From positions 1 to 22,096 of the forward strand of contig KN888385.1 of NCBI GenBank assembly GCA_000934455.1: 22,096 bases of DNA, read 5' to 3'. Shown here piece by piece: positions 18,018-22,096 of this stretch. This DNA comes from Apostichopus parvimensis. Lineage: Eukaryota; Echinodermata; Holothuroidea; Aspidochirotida; Stichopodidae. How positions within the stretch are numbered: the first letter of the stretch is position 1; the number at the start of each line of letters is the position of its first letter. The notes below the pieces were generated by a model that did no database searches, was not told the origin of the DNA, and saw only the letters and a list, made by a program, of their open reading frames with translations. Both the position numbers and the translations under genes were made by a program.

Positions 18018-18640
18018 CATTTTGTCCACCAATACCAACTCAGTAAAATAAAAATATAAAAAGTACAAAAGCTGAATGTTGACTTGTTGGCATGATGCAT
18101 TAACTCATCAACATGACAGAAATTAGAAAATTGACGTCTTGTTAAGATGCATCTCGCCAAAACGTCAATATTAAAATATTTGTCATTTTGACGAGTTTAT
18201 TGAATCTCACCAAAACGCTAATTATCCAAATGCATGTCATCTTGACGACTTAATGCATCTCGACAAGTCTTAGATGAGTTGGGGAAATATACTCAACACG
18301 TCAATTTTCTACGGAAGCGTAAGATGGACATGCAAATGGACGTTTTGATGAGATACAACAACTCGTCAATATAAATTCAAAAGTTCAAAACTTACGTTTT
18401 GAAGACATAATCTAATCGTCAAAATGTCGAGAATCTGAAAATGTATGTGTTTTTTGCGATGCAACAAATCGTAATGATGACAAAAAATATGAAAATTAGC
18501 GTTTTAACGACATCATATAAAATAGTCAAATGTCAAACAATCTGAAAATTGGTGTTTGTCGAGATGCATCAACTCGTCATTATGACAAACCTACGAAAAT
18601 TAACGTTTTGTCGATGCATCTCACCAAAACCCCAATTTTC
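17955..18640 (+). repeat. ~52-bp satellite with internal dyads, about 12 diverged copies
   Basis: Units start with ATTGACGTTTTG-like text near 17959, 18013, 18077, 18132, 18182, 18234, 18339, 18391, 18441, 18496, 18547 and 18599; the last six are spaced 50-55. A typical unit runs TTGACGTTTTGATGAGATGC, then AACAACTCGTCAAAATGACA, then GAATCTGAAA. Some units turn back on themselves, e.g. 18132-18171 starts ATTGACGTCTTG and ends CAAAACGTCAAT. A larger repeat starts TACGGAAGCGTA at 17935 and again at 18310. Confidence 0.85.
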
Positions 18641-20083
18641 CGCTTTTTGCCATATTTACGAGTTAATATGTCGTATACTATAGTGTTTACCAACTTAAAA
18701 GTTTCATCTCGGTTGAAAAAGGTGGCAAAAGATAATTAGCTGTCATAAGAATATTTAGCTAATACGTTTTAAACATCTTCGCATTGTCATTATGCACAAA
18801 CGTATACTACTATTTGCAATTGATTGACGCTGGCGCAACCAACCCAGTCTTCTGCTGTGCGCAATAAGTATAGACTTAGTAGCTATCGCGTGATAGTCTG
18901 ACCAGGTTAGAGTAGCAGCTCCCTGGTCTGACCTTTACCATCCCCGTGTGCGCGCATATAGTGATATAAGGGAGATCACAAGAATATAAGTACATCAGAA
19001 GCGAGCACTCCGACATAAATGTATATATGCATGTTGTACGCACAGGATACCTCCGTGCGTGTGTGAATATCTATAACAGAAATGAATACATTTTCTGTGA
19101 TATCTATATACGAGTGCAAGTTACTATACCTTCATACACAGTGGTTTGTCAATGGAAATTCTTTGTTGTCGTTTTATAGGCGTTCATATCAACACGTACC
19201 GTACTGGGTAGTTCTCTCCATTGCGTGGTACGACACCTAGGCTATATATGGCTCTTGCAATCTGGTTGACGTAGAAAGACTGACTGTGCACTCGAGAGGT
19301 ATATTGCTGTCATAATTAAAAGTTAATTGTCCTACTTCTGACCGAATGAAGCTATTCTCAGTGTATGATTGGAAGCGTTTTAAGGTCCGCGGATTAATAT
19401 TTTAGTCTGAAATTCGCTATTAAAATGTATTGGAAACCTAAGAATGTTGCTCAAGGCAACATTTGTTAACAGTGTCTGCTCCGTTTTCGAATTTAACTGA
19501 TGATAGCTTATATTCAGAATGATTCTTATTCTATCAAAATTAGTCTCTGTTTTTACCATCAATAACTTGACGTCACAGGAGAATACGATAACAACATGTC
19601 GGTCCGCGATAAATTTGTAATTATGCAAGCAAATATATAGTTTAATATATGTTAGTCAAAACATGGTCATGTATATGATTAACAAATTGTGATAGTCTCC
19701 ACGCACTGATATGAATGGGCGTGAGTTGAATGGGATGAATGCATATAATATTGTTATTTTATACAATTCGTATCAAACCATTTGCGAAAGAAGGAAGACG
19801 TGTGCAGATTTATAAATCATTACACTATGATGTAAGGCGCCAACGAGACAAAAGGACTTATGTGTAAGTGGACGGTATAGTCGATTTTCCAGCGTTTGTC
19901 AGTAAAATATGCGACGTGGAATACAATTAAATAAATACTCATCGATATAGTTTGGTAATACTGCCCTTATTTACGGAAAACCTCCTCCAGAGCTGTATTA
20001 TGGATACGGTTCTGGTTATAGAGACCGCATACCCATTTAATGACTGTTTTAGTCCCACGGTACACAAATGGCAACGATATTAC
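18641..20083. other. AT-rich intergenic stretch: no supported gene
   Basis: No convincing ORF. A short hairpin lies at about 18896-18932 (GTCTGACCAGG with CCTGGTCTGAC, one mismatch, 15-base loop). Confidence 0.55.
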
Positions 20084-20539
20084 AGGTACCGCACCACAAT
20101 TAGAGTAGTGTTCATCCGCTAGAAAGGTTAACCATTGTCAGAGAAAAGAGGTAAAAGTACCTGAGGTAAAGCTTGTTTAAGCATGTTATCAGTTACTGTC
20201 ATCGTTTGTTCTGCCTTTATATGAAAGATCAGATGGTGTGAAAATAGGGAGGATCGAAGGTGATATAAACCATTTTAGAAAATCTTTGGTTAAATGTTGA
20301 TATTACTCCGAGAGAGCATACGGAAGGGTGGGGGTTCAGTTTGCTAAACTTGCTCCTCTTCTAGCTCAAAATCTAAACGGTCATGGTATGGAAGTTTGCA
20401 AATGATAGGCCGAGATCTCAGCTATCATGTGGTGGGTAGGATATACCAGTTGAAAACTTCTATCTATGCTTTGGCAGGTCTTGAAAGTGACGAGTTTAGT
20501 GTGTAAGTCAATGGAACAATTAATTGTGGTCCGAGACCT
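20084..20539 (+). mobile_element. TIR element (MITE-like), copy 1, 456 bp
   Basis: Left end AGGTACCGCACCACAATTA; the right end is its imperfect reverse complement TAATTGTGGTCCGAGACCT (16 of 19 match). The interior shares blocks with copy 2: GGTTAACCATTGTC after the left end, TTTTAGAAAATCTT, TCTTCTAGCTCAAAA, GGTGGGTAGGA, AGTTGAAAACTTCTATCTAT and GTGTAAGTCAATGG near the right end. It has no ORF of note, as expected for a non-autonomous element. Superfamily and target-site duplication are not resolved. Confidence 0.65.
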
Positions 20540-20648
20540 ACAGCAGTGGTCACTATATTGTCTGCATGATACACATTGCATTGAAAAGGCCTAAGCTATG
20601 AGACTTTCTTACAAAACTGAGGGCGATAATGGAACAGTTATGTCTTTT

Positions 20649-21129
20649 TGGTATCGCACCACAATTAGAGTCGTGCACGTCCACCTGAGAGGTTAACCAT
20701 TGTCGGAAAATAGTCCTAAAGTGACCTACTGTATTGATTTTTTTTGGCATTGTCTGAGTCATCACCATTCTTTTTTATGCTTGGATTTTGAAGAGGATGA
20801 AATAACTACTGATGGTCTAAACATCTGGAGGATTGAAGGTGGTTTAAGGTATTTTAGAAAATCTTGGGTGAAACAAAAAGATTCCGCAGCGACAGCTGGC
20901 AGATGAGAAGGGGAGCACTATGATAAACTTAGAGCTCTTCTAGCTCAAAACTTAATATGTTATGGAGGCAAAAGTTAAATGTTTTATGATAGCCCAATTG
21001 CCATTAGCTATCATTATGGTGGGTAGGACATGTCAGTTGAAAACTTCTATCTATATGCTCCATCGGCCTTGGAAAGTGACGAGTTCAGTGTGTAAGTCAA
21101 TGGGAGCAATTAATTGTGGTGCGGTACCT
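20649..21129 (+). mobile_element. TIR element (MITE-like), copy 2, 481 bp
   Basis: Left end TGGTATCGCACCACAATTA, right end TAATTGTGGTGCGGTACCT. The right end is the exact reverse complement of the left end of copy 1, which supports the TIR reading. Same orientation as copy 1, 109 bases away. A 68-codon ORF inside (20700-20906) is not shared with copy 1 and is probably chance. Confidence 0.65.
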
Positions 21130-22096
21130 AGTATGCAATAATCTAAGTTCAAGTTAGAGGCCGTGTCAGGACAATTATTTGAAAGTTTGACTGTGTCATC
21201 GATATAGGTGATATCTTTCATTTTCCGTTTTTGTCCAAAGAAATGAGTAAGGATGAGTTAAGTGCCATGCAAGTTCATGCCCTTTGGCGTTTGTGTATAC
21301 CACAACCCCGGATTCGCCCCTCCCCCACCCTCTACCACCTCTTCACGTGAGTTCTGTATTTACAAGATGTATATTATTGTACTGTATGCACTATTTAATA
21401 CACTGTACTCGTTAGGTGAGGGTTCGGTCTTGTAAGCTTGTGTAATAAAATATTATACAATCCAAAAACATTTGGCTGTTTTACCGCAAAAGCTTGGATG
21501 CATATATACAGTATATACAACCCCTGCGTTAGTCGAATTATATGCATAGCAAGATGTGCAATTAATGAGAGGACTTCGATGAAGTCTTCTACAAAGTAAT
21601 TAAGAGGCAAAAGGAGATAATATTTTGTACTTTCATATTTATTGTTCCCTAAACATCAAACTCATCGAAAACAATCGATAGCCTAACCTTTCATCATGGA
21701 ACATCGTTCAATTATACATATATTCATATATTCCATGTACATACTTTAAATGTATATATTTACATGTCTATAAAGTATATGTGCTAACAATTAACATGTT
21801 TATCCATGCATGTACAATTTATTACAAAGCTATCATCTTGTGTAAAGTCGTCCGCCCTGCTCTCTACATGGTTTCTATACAGTAGATAATTGTAAGAAAA
21901 CTAATGTGCTTAAAACCAATATTCGCATGAAATGAAATACTGACAAAACAGGCTTTAAAGGAGAATTTCTAGGTGCTTAACTTACTTAAAGGAATACCGT
22001 ATATCATGAAATCCAAAACTGACATTGATGACTTGCATCAATCTGAAACGTCTGTTACATGGAACATAACGAATGCAAAACACACACACATATATA
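21130..22096. other. AT-rich right edge: no supported gene
   Basis: Low-complexity AT-rich DNA with many TATATA and ATGTA steps (notably 21715-21790) and an (AC)n/(TA)n microsatellite at the window end (22079-22096). The minus-strand ORF at 21395-21610 has no motif. Confidence 0.55.

Noticed and set aside
17738..18160. 140-codon minus-strand ORF
   Set aside because: It crosses the start of the satellite array and its Phe/Leu/Cys-rich text follows from the repeat; no motif is recognised.
17955..18640. CRISPR-like array
   Set aside because: The units are diverged throughout, with no constant repeat and unique spacer pattern, and the context is eukaryotic; this is a satellite.
18896..18932. 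Hairpin as a structured RNA gene
   Set aside because: It is one short stem with a mismatch and no flanking tRNA, snRNA or terminator features.
20700..20906. 68-codon ORF in TIR element copy 2
   Set aside because: The frame is not kept in copy 1, so it is not evidence of a transposase.

Overview
The window looks like nuclear DNA of a metazoan. It is AT-rich, its genes are split by GT-AG introns, its non-coding space is full of satellites and transposon debris, and the one clear gene is an arginase whose intron pattern resembles that of animal arginases. A marine invertebrate deuterostome (echinoderm-like, perhaps a sea cucumber) is my guess, but the sequence alone does not settle it.

Main gene: an apparently complete eight-exon arginase on the minus strand, from the start codon at about 15966 (two downstream ATGs are possible) to a TGA at 4701-4703. 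All seven introns have GT-AG ends and all phases join without a break, giving about 402 codons. The N-terminus is basic and almost free of acidic residues, as in mitochondrial presequences. All six Mn ligands of the arginase family are present. However, two active-site positions conserved in characterised arginases are changed: the proton-shuttle His is Asn, and the Asp that contacts the substrate alpha-amino group is His.

Intron 1 (4.0 kb) carries a broken Ty3/gypsy LTR retrotransposon on the opposite strand (about 12121-15071): partial reverse transcriptase, RNase H, a PHD zinc finger, integrase with a GPY/F end, a polypurine tract and a probable 3' LTR. Gag, protease and the 5' LTR are absent. 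Several stops and frameshifts inactivate it. The PHD-type histone reader between RNase H and integrase is the most unusual item in the window.

Left flank (1-4700): AT-rich DNA with a possible solo LTR (758-957), two degenerate tandem repeats (970-1230, 1301-1503), a small TATA-preceded ORF (2160-2381), and a large fold-back repeat with arms of about 250 bp (2497-2748 and 3144-3398).

Gene introns: short tandem repeats in introns 3, 5 and 7, a hAT-like terminus in intron 7, and homopolymer G or C runs.

Right flank (16090-22096): a CCAAT/CRE-like promoter candidate (16453-16501), a 26-base G run, an unrecognised coding-like stretch (17567-18017) that runs into a ~52-bp satellite with internal dyads (about 17955-18640), and two diverged copies of a ~460-480 bp element with 19-bp terminal inverted repeats (20084-20539 and 20649-21129). 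I see no tRNA, rRNA or CRISPR array.
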